DNA of 59,587 nt from Planctomycetota bacterium (GTDB lineage Bacteria > Planctomycetota > Planctomycetia > Gemmatales > Gemmataceae): NCBI GenBank assembly GCA_016872605.1, contig VGZI01000018.1, positions 1 to 59,587 on the forward strand, given 5' to 3'. The notes below the pieces were generated by a model. The model saw only the letters and a list, made by a program, of their open reading frames with translations, was not told where the DNA came from and searched no databases. Positions 50,922 through 59,463 of the stretch are shown here, piece by piece. How positions within the stretch are numbered: position 1 is the stretch's first letter; every line of letters begins with the position of its first letter. Made by a program: the position numbers and the translations under genes.

Positions 50922-52547
50922 TTACTTCGACATCATGGTCATGCGGTTGAGTTCTTGGATCGCCTTGTCGGTGTAGGCAGCGCCCATCAGATTGGCTTGC
51001 GAGGGGACGCCGAGATCTTCGATGATGAAATGGGGAGTAACGCCTCGACCCGAATACGGTTGGCCCTTCGGAGACAAGAAGCGTGCAACGGTGACGCGCA
51101 TACCGCCGGTCGGTACGTTTCCTGTCGCGGGCGGAAGCTTCAGGAGCGTTTGCGTGCAGCCCTTGCCGAAGGTCGTTTGACCGATCAAGTAGGCCCGGTC
51201 GTTATCCTTGAGTGCGCCGGCGAGAAGCTCGGCGGCGCTGGCGGTATCACCGTCCACCAGGACCGTCATCGGCAATGTCAGTGCTTTAGGATGCCTGGCG
51301 ACGTAAACGAGATTGTTGGCGGGATCCTTGTGCTGCCGCGAGGTGATAATCTTCCCTGTGGGCAGAAAGCGCTGGGCGGTGTCGATGGAGCTTTCGAACA
51401 TGCCGCCGCCGTTATCGCGCAAGTCGAGAATCAGGCCCTTCATGCCGGCCTTGCTGAGCTTGGCGATCGCTTCGTCTACATCCTGGACGGTGGTGTCGGT
51501 GAAGCTATTGATCTTCAGAAAGCCGTATGCGGTGCCGGGCCACATGAAGTGGACAACGCTCGGCACCTCGGCCCGCTGCCGAACAAGGCGCACAATTCTC
51601 ATTTCCCCAGCAGATTGCAACTCGATCTCAACCATGCTTCCCACGGATCCTTCGAGCATTTGCTTGACGGACAGCAGGGGCACGTCGGCGACCGGCTTCT
51701 TGTTGACGCTGATGATCTCGTCTTCGACGTTGATCATGCCAGAGAGATCGGCTGGGCTGCCCATGGCGATTTCGCCGACGATAATTCGACTGTCGCGGAT
51801 GGCAAGGACGATGCCGACGCCGATCGCCTCGCTGCGGGAGAGATTGCGAGCCAGTTCGCAGAGTTGATGCGGAGTCAAAAAGACGGTGAATTCGTCAATC
51901 GCATAGCAGGCCCCGCAAGCCATCTCCATTGTCGCGACCGTAGCGCTGAGCCCGAGGGTGGCCTCGGCTTCGAGGGCGACAAGCTCCACTTGCTTGAGGG
52001 CATCTTCGCGTGACAACCGGGCCAGATCGCCCCAAGTCTTTTTCACCATGTCGCGAAAGGCCGGCACGGTGGCTTGCTTTCCGACTGGGATGTGGTCGCG
52101 CACAAACGACGGATCGGCCAAGGCCGCATCCAGTTCTTCGAGCCCCTTGCGGAAGAGCTTGGTAGGATCAAGTTTGCCCTTTTCGACGGAACCGTCGAGC
52201 AGCGTCTTGTGGATGATTTTGCAGATGCGCGTGGCCTGGCCATACTCGATGGACAGAACCTCGCGGAGATAGCTCGAATCTTGATGACGGCGGAGTTGCA
52301 AGCATCGTCGCTGTGCCTGGTGATAGCGCTCGCGAATCTTCAGTCCGTAGTCTTTTTGGCTTAGGAGCGCTTCGTAGATCTCGCGGGCCGACTCCCACTG
52401 CGGCGGATCCTGACGCTCAAGTTCGATGGCTTTTTGGACGAGTTGCCGAATCTGTTCTTCCGGCAATGCGTAAACGTCATGAGTGGCAACGAAAACGCCG
52501 ACGCACACCAAAGCGGCGAGCACCCAGCACATTCGACGCGTTGCCAC
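50922..52547 (-). CDS. S41 carboxyl-terminal processing protease with PDZ domain
   Basis: 541 residues. Signal peptide (1-27), helical N-terminal part with DPPQWESAREIYEALLSQ, PDZ domain (SEAIGVGIVLAIRDSRIIVGEIAMGSPADLSG, ~240-330), and a C-terminal S41 core with GMKGLILDLRDNGGG, catalytic Ser in VDGDTASAAELLAGAL and Lys in TTFGKGCTQT. Related to CtpA, a periplasmic Ser/Lys protease. The C-terminus ends in RMTMMSK. Divergent from proB. Confidence 0.92.
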   Translation of the reverse strand: MATRRMCWVLAALVCVGVFVATHDVYALPEEQIRQLVQKAIELERQDPPQWESAREIYEALLSQKDYGLKIRERYHQAQRRCLQLRRHQDSSYLREVLSIEYGQATRICKIIHKTLLDGSVEKGKLDPTKLFRKGLEELDAALADPSFVRDHIPVGKQATVPAFRDMVKKTWGDLARLSREDALKQVELVALEAEATLGLSATVATMEMACGACYAIDEFTVFLTPHQLCELARNLSRSEAIGVGIVLAIRDSRIIVGEIAMGSPADLSGMINVEDEIISVNKKPVADVPLLSVKQMLEGSVGSMVEIELQSAGEMRIVRLVRQRAEVPSVVHFMWPGTAYGFLKINSFTDTTVQDVDEAIAKLSKAGMKGLILDLRDNGGGMFESSIDTAQRFLPTGKIITSRQHKDPANNLVYVARHPKALTLPMTVLVDGDTASAAELLAGALKDNDRAYLIGQTTFGKGCTQTLLKLPPATGNVPTGGMRVTVARFLSPKGQPYSGRGVTPHFIIEDLGVPSQANLMGAAYTDKAIQELNRMTMMSK

Positions 52548-52589
52548 GGCAGAATCCTCCCGGAGAGGATGAGTTGAAGGCCGGACCCT

Positions 52590-52618
52590 AGTATAAAGAC
52601 GTCAAGCGTCTCCGTCAA
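52590..52618 (-). promoter_or_regulatory. Sigma70-type promoter of the S41 protease gene
   Basis: TTGACG (52613-52618), 17-nt spacer, TATACT (52590-52595) on the minus strand; start of RNA would be near 52583, giving a short leader to the ATG at 52547. Confidence 0.75.
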
Positions 52619-52686
52619 ACAGACGTTTGAAAAAAAGAAAAAGTTTTTCCATTTTTCGCCGTTTACGGCGTAGCAGGATCGACGCC

Positions 52687-53823
52687 ATGCTCGACCCCGT
52701 TCGTCAGGAGATATTGTCGCAGGCCCACACGGTCGTCGTCAAGGTCGGCACGAATGTCTTGACGTCGGACGATGGCCGGCTCGACCCTGCGCGCATTCAA
52801 TCGCTCGCCGACCAGATTCAACGCATTCGGCAAACCGGGCGAAAAGTTGCTCTCGTCAGTTCCGGGGCCATCGGCGCCGGCGTCGGCCGCCTTGAACTCG
52901 GCACGCGGCCAACCGATCTTCGCCAGCTTCAAGCCTGTGCCGCCATCGGGCAGAGCTTCCTGATGCGCGCCTATCAAGAATGCTTCGACCGCCATAACAT
53001 TCACACTGCACAGATTCTTCTGACTGCGGGGGATTTCGACAATCGCGCCCGCTACCTCAATGCCCGCAATACTATCGTAACATTATTTGAGTGGGGCGTG
53101 CTGCCCATCATCAACGAAAACGACACCGTCAGCGTGGCGGAGATCAAATTCGGCGACAACGACCATCTAGCGGCCATGGTCACGAATCTGCTGCAAGCGC
53201 CGTTGTTGATCCTGCTGACCGTGGTCGACGGCCTGTTTAGCGGCGATCCACGGGTTGATCCGAAAGCGGAAAAGGTCGCAACCGTAAGTCACATCGACAT
53301 TTCCGTCATGGAGATGGCGGGGGCAAGCCGGAGCACTTTGGGAACCGGCGGCATGCGAAGCAAGTTGCGCGCGGCCCGGCTGGCGACAGCGGCGGGCGAA
53401 TCGGTCATCATGGCCAACGGCGCCGAGCCCGATGTTCTCGACCGCATTTTCGCTTCGGAGCCCATGGGCACCGTTTTTTTGCCCCACGGATCTGCCCTCC
53501 CCGCTTGGAAACGCTGGCTTGGCTTCACCGCTCGGCCTAAGGGAAAACTCGTTCTCAATGAAGGCGCCAAGGCTGCCGTTCAGCAACAAGGGAAAAGTCT
53601 GCTCCCAGTGGGCGTGCTCGAGGTACACGGGTCGTTCAACAAGGGAGACGTCATTTCGCTGTGCGATGCCGCCGGGGCCGAGTTTGCACGCGGTTTGACG
53701 AACTATTCGTCCGAGGATGCCACGCAAATCGCCGGCCTACGAACCGAAATGATAGGAGAAATCCTCGGCGCCGCTCCGTATGAGGAGATTGTTCACCGCG
53801 ATAATCTTGTGGTTACGACATAA
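52687..53823 (+). CDS. proB: Glutamate 5-kinase
   Basis: 378 residues from ATG 52687; upstream there is a run of Lys/Arg codons in a weak extension from TTG 52627. Amino-acid kinase fold: VVVKVGTNVLT, VALVSSGAIGAG, PIINENDTVS, LLTVVDGLFSGDP, GTGGMRSKL, and a C-terminal PUA domain (RPKGKLVLNEGAKAAV..). It phosphorylates glutamate, the first step of proline synthesis; no proA is in the window. Its expected feedback-inhibition by proline is a family property, not seen here. Confidence 0.95.
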   Translation: MLDPVRQEILSQAHTVVVKVGTNVLTSDDGRLDPARIQSLADQIQRIRQTGRKVALVSSGAIGAGVGRLELGTRPTDLRQLQACAAIGQSFLMRAYQECFDRHNIHTAQILLTAGDFDNRARYLNARNTIVTLFEWGVLPIINENDTVSVAEIKFGDNDHLAAMVTNLLQAPLLILLTVVDGLFSGDPRVDPKAEKVATVSHIDISVMEMAGASRSTLGTGGMRSKLRAARLATAAGESVIMANGAEPDVLDRIFASEPMGTVFLPHGSALPAWKRWLGFTARPKGKLVLNEGAKAAVQQQGKSLLPVGVLEVHGSFNKGDVISLCDAAGAEFARGLTNYSSEDATQIAGLRTEMIGEILGAAPYEEIVHRDNLVVTT

Positions 53824-53858
53824 GTCACGTAACATGGGTAATGCTCTCAAGGCCTTGG

Positions 53859-53876
53859 TTGTGAAAAAAATCACAA
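53859..53876. promoter_or_regulatory. CRP/FNR-like operator, perfect palindrome
   Basis: TTGTGAAAAAAATCACAA: TTGTGA, six A, TCACAA. The half-sites are the consensus of the CRP/FNR superfamily (TGTGA-N6-TCACA). Its centre is 85 bases upstream of the ECF sigma ATG. Identical bases, including the flanking AAG, occur at 58058. Confidence 0.65.
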
Positions 53877-53952
53877 AGATTCCCGTTAGAGATTTTCCTG
53901 CGATTCGTCCCTTTTTTGCAGCGAGGATGAGGCGGGCTCGGAACGAGGCAGT

Positions 53953-54498
53953 ATGAAGTCGAGGCCCAAAAAATCCCCGCACAAGGCGGCATTTGAAGAA
54001 ATCTATGAACGTCACAGCCGCGAAGTGTGGGCCCTCGTCTACGCTCGCTGGCTCAACGCAGATGTTGCGCTCGACATCATGCAAGAAACCTTCCTGCGCC
54101 TCTGGAAACAGTGGCAGGAAGGCAGCGAGATCGTGAATCCGCGTGCATGGGTGCTGCGGGTGGCGCGGAATCTGGCGGAGGATCATGCCAAGAGCGCGTT
54201 CCGTCGATTCGGTACTCAGGCGCCGCAAACGATGAACGGAGTTGAAGGGCGCGATGTGCTCCCATTGGAAGGGATGGCCAAGGAAGAAACCTTCGGCCAG
54301 CTGCGAAAAGAACTGGAGCAGCTTCCGGCCGCGGATCGAGAGATACTTACCCTGCGTTACGCGTTGGACTACGACACCGACGAAATCGCCGAAGTACTGG
54401 ACATTAACCCTACTGCCGTTCACATGCGGCTAAGCCGCGCAAGGCAACGTCTGGCCGACCGGTTGACGGCGCAGGGATTGGGAGCCAAACATGAATAA
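53953..54498 (+). CDS. ECF-type RNA polymerase sigma factor
   Basis: 181 residues. Region 2: FEEIYERHSREVWALVYARWLNADVALDIMQETFLRLWKQW; region 4: LPAADREILTLRYALDYDTDEIAEVLDINPTAVHMRLSRARQRL. Its gene overlaps the following small membrane gene by 8 bases, suggesting a sigma/anti-sigma pair. A perfect CRP/FNR-like operator is upstream, so this sigma gene may be controlled by a second regulator. Confidence 0.9.
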   Translation: MKSRPKKSPHKAAFEEIYERHSREVWALVYARWLNADVALDIMQETFLRLWKQWQEGSEIVNPRAWVLRVARNLAEDHAKSAFRRFGTQAPQTMNGVEGRDVLPLEGMAKEETFGQLRKELEQLPAADREILTLRYALDYDTDEIAEVLDINPTAVHMRLSRARQRLADRLTAQGLGAKHE

Positions 54499-54832
54499 TA
54501 CGTCGAACCTTGACGAGGCGCGTCCGGAAATGGATGACCTGCTGAACGATTACTTCAAGAATCAGATGCCCAAGCCTTGGCCGGCATTCAAGGAACCGGC
54601 TACTACCACCCAGCCGAAGGCGGAAACCGGCGCCTGGTCCAATGTCTCCGCACGCGTCGTGCTGGCGGCGTGCGTGGCGGCGCTCATTTTCGGCTACCTC
54701 ACTTTGGGGACGTTCTTCCCGACCACCCAAGCACCGAGCGGCGTCCACGACATGCAGCGCGAAATCGGCCACCGCGACAAGCCGAAAAACACGACGAACC
54801 AATCCGACGAACCAGTGCCAATGGTTCCGTGA
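54491..54832 (+). CDS. Small membrane protein, probable anti-sigma partner
   Basis: 113 residues starting inside the sigma gene. Cytoplasmic N-terminus (~50 residues, rich in Asp/Pro, with DDLLNDYFKNQMPKPWPAF), one membrane helix (VSARVVLAACVAALIFGYLTLG), and a short polar outer tail. It has no zinc or ASD motif I can name. The overlap with an ECF gene makes an anti-sigma role likely, but it is inference. Confidence 0.65.
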   Translation: MNNTSNLDEARPEMDDLLNDYFKNQMPKPWPAFKEPATTTQPKAETGAWSNVSARVVLAACVAALIFGYLTLGTFFPTTQAPSGVHDMQREIGHRDKPKNTTNQSDEPVPMVP

Positions 54833-54840
54833 CATCGTTT

Positions 54841-55022
54841 GCGTTTAGCGCTCGCCCGGCGCCTTGCGAACGCTAAGGCGAGCAGCAGGAGTTATTTTGC
54901 CCCCTTCTCCCTTCGGGAGAGGGTTTGGGGGTAAGGGAATACTCCGGAAAACTGAAGGCCAGTCCCTCACCCCCGGCCCCTCTCCCGGAGGGAGAGGAGA
55001 GGAAAAGACTTGCCGGCCGCCT
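54841..55022. repeat. Composite element: family B palindrome and a family C element
   Basis: GCGTTTAGCGCTCGCC (54841-) and GCGAACGCTAAGGCG (ending ~54880) form a family B palindrome; then ~150 bases homologous, in opposite orientation, to 3884-4031: CTCCCTTCGGGAGAGG, GGGGGTAAGG, a variable middle, CCTCACCCCCGGCC and CTCCCGGAGGGAGAG. The right end (GCCTA) supplies the stop codon of the next gene. Between convergent genes. Confidence 0.85.
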
Positions 55023-56286
55023 AAACGAGACCTGAGCGTTTTCCTTTTCGCAGAATAATTCGCGTTACCTCCGGCTTGCAAAAGAATCGCAGCGGGTGCT
55101 GTCCCGAAAGCCCGCGCCCCACGTGCATGATCGTCGGGTCCAAAAAAAACGTTCCGCAATCAAACCGACGGCTGTATCTGCTCGGCACGAAGACCGATCC
55201 AAGCACCGGAATCCGAATCTGCCCGCCGTGCACATGCCCCGCCAGCATCAGGTCGATGTGATTTTCGCGCGCCCAGGAGATATTGTCCGGCGTATGGCTC
55301 AGGCATAGGCGAAATATCTTATCCGGACAATTGCCCAAGTCCGGCAACGGGTCGAGCCACGGGCCCTCGTGTCCAATGACGATCATCGGCTCGCCGCGCA
55401 AGTCGATCATTTGCCAGCCCGTACCGGAATTGCCTGGGATGGCGGCGCCGGGGAAGAGCGGCGGCCCGCCCAGGACCGTCATGCCGACGCGGCGCAGACG
55501 GCGGCGAATGAGCGTCACGTCGCGCCACGAATCGTGGTTGCCGAGAATCGCGAACGCTCCGACGTTCCAGCGCAGCTTGCCCAACACCGGCACGATCCAG
55601 CGATGGTGCCATTCGCTGTCAACTACGTCACCCGTGAGCGCTATCATGTCGGGAACACCCTGCGCCATGCACCGTTCCATGACGAAATGAAAAAACGCTC
55701 GATCCGGCGTGCCACAGAGATGCAGGTCCGTAAGGTGGAGAATCGTCAGGCCGTCCCAGGCATCCGGAATTTGCGGCAGTTCCAGCGTCTTCTCGGTGAA
55801 CTCGACCTGGAAGCACTGGTTCCACGGCAGACTGCACGCCACGGATTCCTTGGTGTTTCCGCACGGCGCGTAGCCTAGTTCTTTCTCGACGTCGACGGTC
55901 TCCGCAGTTTCATTGACGAGTTGTGGCGCGGGTTGGCGCAGTAAGTACAGGATTTCGCAGATCGGCGCGATGCCACAGCCGACGATCCAGCAGAGAACGG
56001 TGTACCCAGACAAGTAGGCACGCCAATGCCCGATGTCCCAGATCAGCCGCTGCGTGTCGAATACGTCGACGGCCGTTGCGAACATCATCGGACCGCACAG
56101 GATAATGAAGACATCGACCTTGCGAGTGTAGCGCATCAATTCGTGCGGCAGCGGCCAGGCGTAGAAGACGTTTAGCGCGACGATAAAGAGAAACCCATGC
56201 CCGACGCATGCGCCTAGGAGCAGCAGCCACCACGGTATGGAATCGGCAACGGATTGCAGATAGGCCGCGAGCATTTCCGGATTCAT
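55021..56286 (-). CDS. Membrane-anchored metallophosphoesterase
   Basis: 421 residues from ATG 56286 (AGGATG upstream). Four membrane helices (residues ~17-120), then a soluble calcineurin-like domain: LHLTDLHLCG, LTGDVVD, LGNHDSW, LSHTPDN and GHVHGGQIRIP. This arrangement is that of YaeI/YkuE-type phosphodiesterases that act on membrane-linked substrates. A frame upstream (to 56352) is not supported and lies in a palindromic repeat. Its stop lies within a family C repeat end. Behind the PAS-GAF gene on the same strand. Confidence 0.85.
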   Translation of the reverse strand: MNPEMLAAYLQSVADSIPWWLLLLGACVGHGFLFIVALNVFYAWPLPHELMRYTRKVDVFIILCGPMMFATAVDVFDTQRLIWDIGHWRAYLSGYTVLCWIVGCGIAPICEILYLLRQPAPQLVNETAETVDVEKELGYAPCGNTKESVACSLPWNQCFQVEFTEKTLELPQIPDAWDGLTILHLTDLHLCGTPDRAFFHFVMERCMAQGVPDMIALTGDVVDSEWHHRWIVPVLGKLRWNVGAFAILGNHDSWRDVTLIRRRLRRVGMTVLGGPPLFPGAAIPGNSGTGWQMIDLRGEPMIVIGHEGPWLDPLPDLGNCPDKIFRLCLSHTPDNISWARENHIDLMLAGHVHGGQIRIPVLGSVFVPSRYSRRFDCGTFFLDPTIMHVGRGLSGQHPLRFFCKPEVTRIILRKGKRSGLV

Positions 56287-56300
56287 GCAACCATCCTTGT

Positions 56301-56372
56301 CGTAGGGACAAGCTGGCAGCTTGTCCCATGCAACCTTCGGCGCCAGGGACAAGCTGGCAGCTTGTCCCTACG
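56301..56372. repeat. Two tandem palindromes GGGACAAGCTG...CAGCTTGTCCC
   Basis: Two identical 23-nt palindromic units at 56305-56327 and 56346-56368, bracketed by CGTA and TACG so that the pair forms a bigger palindrome. Located between the PAS-GAF gene stop and the start of the metallophosphoesterase gene, in its leader. Confidence 0.85.
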
Positions 56373-56382
56373 AGTTGCACGC

Positions 56383-58050
56383 CTACTTTCCCTGCGGCAG
56401 GTTCTGCAGCGCCGCCAAGAGCTGATCGACGCGGAACGGCTTGTAGAGAACGTAGCGCAAGCCGTCCTGCTTCGCTTTGACGATGGAGTGCGTCGCGTCA
56501 TAGCCGAAACCGGTCATGAGGATGACGTGCGCGTTCGGCTGGGCTTTGCGCAAAGCGCTGTAGACCTCGTAGCCGCTGAGGTCGGGCAAGCGGATGTCGG
56601 CGACCATGGTGTCGTAGCGGCTCAGCCGGGCGAGGGTGATCGCCTCCTTGCCGTCGCGGGCCGTCTCGACGATGCAGCCGAGCCGACCGAGGATACTGTG
56701 GGCACTTTTGCGCACGCGCTCGTCGTTGTCGACAACCAGCACGCGCTGGTTGATGCGGCACGGCGCCTCGCCGCCCGTGACGAGCGGCTTGACCTGCGGC
56801 GCAATGTCCTCGCCGACTTTCAGAATATTCTCTTTGATGCATCGCGCCTTGGAGAGAATCGACTTGAGCGTTTCCGCCATCTCGTCGTCATGGCCGATCC
56901 AGCGATCCAACAGCGATGTGGCTGCCGTCAGGATTTCATCGACCGGAATGCTGACGGCGTGATTGATCGCTTCGATCGACTGCTCCGCCGTGGCCTTGCG
57001 TTCCACGAGCAACAGGTCGAGCGTATGCAGCGCCGACGCAAGTTCGCGGCAGAAGATCTCGGCGAACTGAACATCTTGGGGGCCGAAGCCGCGGAGTTTG
57101 GGGCTTTCGACGTTGAATGTTCCGATGATCTGATCGTCTTGTCTTAGCGCAATCGTTAGCGAGCTGCGGGCGCCGTGCGAGCCTTCGATGTAATGCGGAT
57201 CGTTGGCGGTGTCGTTGCAGACGTAGGTTTGCCCGGTGGCGGCGACGTAGCCGGTAACGCCGTTGCCTTCCGTCCTGGCATAGAGTTCGCGAACGGCGGC
57301 CTCGGCCATCATCCCTTCCGCCAGGAGCGGTTTGAGCCGCTGCGTCGCGGGATCGAGCAGGCGAATCTCGATCACGTCGTAGTGCAACAGGTTGTGAGTG
57401 AGGTTGCGGATGTTATGCTTGAGCACCTCCACACGGTCCTCGGCCTGCAGATCGCTTTGAAGGCATGTCAGCGCGCGCGTCGCCTGGTGCAAGGCGTCGA
57501 GCTTCTGCTGATTGTGATATTCGGTCGAGATGTCGTGGCATAGCGCGATGATTTGTTGCACTTTACCCGTTGGATCGATCATCGGAGCCAGACGCAGGTC
57601 CAGGAACTGATCGCCGCGCTGAAGACGGGTCTGAACGCAGGTACCGAGTAGGACATTGGCGAGCGGATCGAAATCGGGGCCGAGAATCTTGGGCGGGCCG
57701 AGCGCCGAACAGAAGGTTCGGCCTTGCGCCGGACCGCCGCACCATTTCTCGAACGTGGCGTTGGCCCAGACGATGCGCGAATCCGGATGCAACACCGCGA
57801 CGCCTTCGCCGAGAACTTCGAAGATCGCGTTGCTCTGTAGCAACATCTGCGTCTGCTGCCAAAGCGAGGAATCGTCGGCCGAGATGCAGATGGCGTCGAA
57901 GGATTGGCTATGCAGCCGACTCAGCGCTTCATCCAGCGACGCAACGGGGACGATGTCGCGCCCTTGAGCCAAGGGGGCGAACAGATCGACTGATTTCGGC
58001 TCCGTCCCGGTCAGCACCAGAATTTGCGACGGCCCGGCCAAAAGCGACAC
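56383..58050 (-). CDS. PAS-GAF-receiver signalling protein without a catalytic kinase domain
   Basis: 555 residues from a GTG at 58050, chosen because a TATAAT promoter and a CRP-like operator lie directly upstream; a longer form from TTG 58101 would read through both. Order: N-terminal receiver-like region (ILVLTGTEPKS..., lacking an Asp pocket; about 1-60), PAS (residues ~75-180, EVLGEGVAVLHPDSRIVWANATFEKW), GAF (~240-345, EGNGVTGYVAATGQTYVCND and QIIGTFNVESPKL), a helix pair like a kinase dimerisation domain, and a C-terminal true receiver (~437-550) with Asp in VADIRLPDLSG. No HATPase. It may receive phosphate from elsewhere and sense a small molecule. Confidence 0.8.
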   Translation of the reverse strand: MSLLAGPSQILVLTGTEPKSVDLFAPLAQGRDIVPVASLDEALSRLHSQSFDAICISADDSSLWQQTQMLLQSNAIFEVLGEGVAVLHPDSRIVWANATFEKWCGGPAQGRTFCSALGPPKILGPDFDPLANVLLGTCVQTRLQRGDQFLDLRLAPMIDPTGKVQQIIALCHDISTEYHNQQKLDALHQATRALTCLQSDLQAEDRVEVLKHNIRNLTHNLLHYDVIEIRLLDPATQRLKPLLAEGMMAEAAVRELYARTEGNGVTGYVAATGQTYVCNDTANDPHYIEGSHGARSSLTIALRQDDQIIGTFNVESPKLRGFGPQDVQFAEIFCRELASALHTLDLLLVERKATAEQSIEAINHAVSIPVDEILTAATSLLDRWIGHDDEMAETLKSILSKARCIKENILKVGEDIAPQVKPLVTGGEAPCRINQRVLVVDNDERVRKSAHSILGRLGCIVETARDGKEAITLARLSRYDTMVADIRLPDLSGYEVYSALRKAQPNAHVILMTGFGYDATHSIVKAKQDGLRYVLYKPFRVDQLLAALQNLPQGK

Positions 58051-58057
58051 TCCGGCT

Positions 58058-58075
58058 TTGTGATTTTTTTCACAA
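58058..58075. promoter_or_regulatory. CRP/FNR-like operator, perfect palindrome
   Basis: TTGTGA-T6-TCACAA on the plus strand, TTGTGA-A6-TCACAA on the minus, identical to 53859-53876. It lies between the -10 box and the GTG start of the PAS-GAF-receiver gene, so a bound regulator would block transcription. Confidence 0.65.
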
Positions 58076-58078
58076 GCG

Positions 58079-58107
58079 ATTATAAACGTTCCAGCGGGCA
58101 ACTACAA
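58079..58107 (-). promoter_or_regulatory. Promoter of the PAS-GAF-receiver gene
   Basis: TTGTAG (58102-58107), 17-nt spacer, perfect TATAAT (58079-58084) on the minus strand. The -10 ends ~30 bases upstream of the GTG 58050. Confidence 0.6.
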
Positions 58108-58195
58108 GACCGTTTATGTCTAGCCCTCGCCGGCCATGCGCTCGCAGTGGCTGCTCATCGGCGAAACTGTCTCGGCATTCGTTTTGCACATTGAC

Positions 58196-58224
58196 TTGGG
58201 ATTATCTTGGCGATCATGTAAAAT
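58196..58224 (+). promoter_or_regulatory. Possible promoter of the repeat-cyclase gene
   Basis: TTGGGA (58196-58201), 17-nt spacer, TAAAAT (58219-58224), 80 bases before the ATG at 58304. The -35 is only partly conserved; a TTGACT is nearby but too far. Confidence 0.4.
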
Positions 58225-58303
58225 CGCGTATAGATCGCTAGCAATGCGGCCAAACAATTGCCAGCCGTGCTGAGTCTATCGCCAATACTCGGAGAATCAA
58301 ACG

Positions 58304-59416
58304 ATGGTGCGAAACAACCCATTCACTTTTACCGTTGGCACGACGTTCGCGCTGGCCCTTTTTGTCGTTGCTTCCGCGTCGGCGCAGGGCGTCAAGGTCG
58401 GACCGACATCGAAAGACCTGCAATCTGTCCGCGATAAGGCGATCGGCTTTCTGCGCTCCAGCCAAAATCCCGATGGCAGCTTTTCGCCAAAATTCGCCGG
58501 CCCCGGAATCACCTCGCTCGCCATCGCCGGGCTCATTCGCAACGGAGTGGCGCCGGACGATCCCGCGGTGGTCAAGGCGCTTAAATGGCTCGAATCGCAA
58601 GCCAAGGCGGACGGCGGCATCCATAATCAGAAACTCGCCAACTACACCACGTCCGTCGCGGTGATGGCGCTGCGCGACGCCAACATCAATGGCAAATACG
58701 ACGCCGCCCTGAAACGCGCGGCCGAGTTCCTAAAAAAAATCCAGCACGACGCCGACGATCTCGATCACGGCGGATTCGGCTACGACAAGGGAGGCCGGCC
58801 CGACATGTCCAACTCGGCTTTCACCGTCGAGGCCTTGCTCGCGGCGGGTTTGTCCAAGGACGATCCTGCGGTCAAGAACGCTCTCAAGTTCATTAGCCGT
58901 TGCCAAAATTTGCCGGGCGAGACCAACACGAATCCGTGGGCCACCAAGACAGCCGATGACGACAAAGGCGGCTTCGTCTACGATCCGCACCTGGGAGACA
59001 AAAATAAATACCAAACCGCGGCCGGCGGGCTTCGTTCGCTCGGGGCCATGACTTACAGCGGCCTGAAGAGCTTCCTCTATGCCGGCGTCGACAAAAAGGA
59101 CAAACGCGTCGAGGCGGCCGTCGCCTGGGCTCGCGCTCACTACACACTCGAGGAAAACCCCGGCATGGGCAAAGCGGGCCTCTATTACTACTACCACACC
59201 TTCAGCAAAGCACTCGACGCCTTCGGCGAAGATCTCTTCGAGGACGCCAAGGGCAAGAAACACGACTGGCGCATGGAGTTGTTCCAGACATTGCAAAAGC
59301 AACAACTCGCCAACGGCAGCTGGCGCAACATGGGCGAACGCACCTTCGGCGAGGACAACGCCGACCTCGCCACGTCGTTCGCGCTGCTCAGTCTTAGCTA
59401 TTGCCAAAAGCGCTGA
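58304..59416 (+). CDS. Exported prenyltransferase/squalene-cyclase-like repeat protein
   Basis: 370 residues, GGAGAA upstream of the ATG. Signal peptide (ending ASASAQG, ~28). The rest is alpha/alpha barrel repeats of the squalene cyclase/prenyltransferase type: LRSSQNPDGSFSP, SQAKADGGIHN, DLDHGGFGYDKGGRPDMSNSAFTVEALLAAG, GGFVYDP, ANGSWRNMGE, DNADLATSFALLSLSY. The catalytic DxDD of true cyclases is not seen, so an enzyme role in triterpene synthesis is doubtful. Planctomycetes have many such exported proteins of unknown role. Confidence 0.85.
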   Translation: MVRNNPFTFTVGTTFALALFVVASASAQGVKVGPTSKDLQSVRDKAIGFLRSSQNPDGSFSPKFAGPGITSLAIAGLIRNGVAPDDPAVVKALKWLESQAKADGGIHNQKLANYTTSVAVMALRDANINGKYDAALKRAAEFLKKIQHDADDLDHGGFGYDKGGRPDMSNSAFTVEALLAAGLSKDDPAVKNALKFISRCQNLPGETNTNPWATKTADDDKGGFVYDPHLGDKNKYQTAAGGLRSLGAMTYSGLKSFLYAGVDKKDKRVEAAVAWARAHYTLEENPGMGKAGLYYYYHTFSKALDAFGEDLFEDAKGKKHDWRMELFQTLQKQQLANGSWRNMGERTFGEDNADLATSFALLSLSYCQKR

Positions 59417-59463
59417 TGACTACCGCTTGCGGGGTGCACGACACGGTCTGCGCGGCCCCTTTT

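Noticed and set aside
56301..56372. Attachment site or CRISPR
   Set aside because: Only two identical palindromes with one intervening sequence; no integrase or cas gene in the window.
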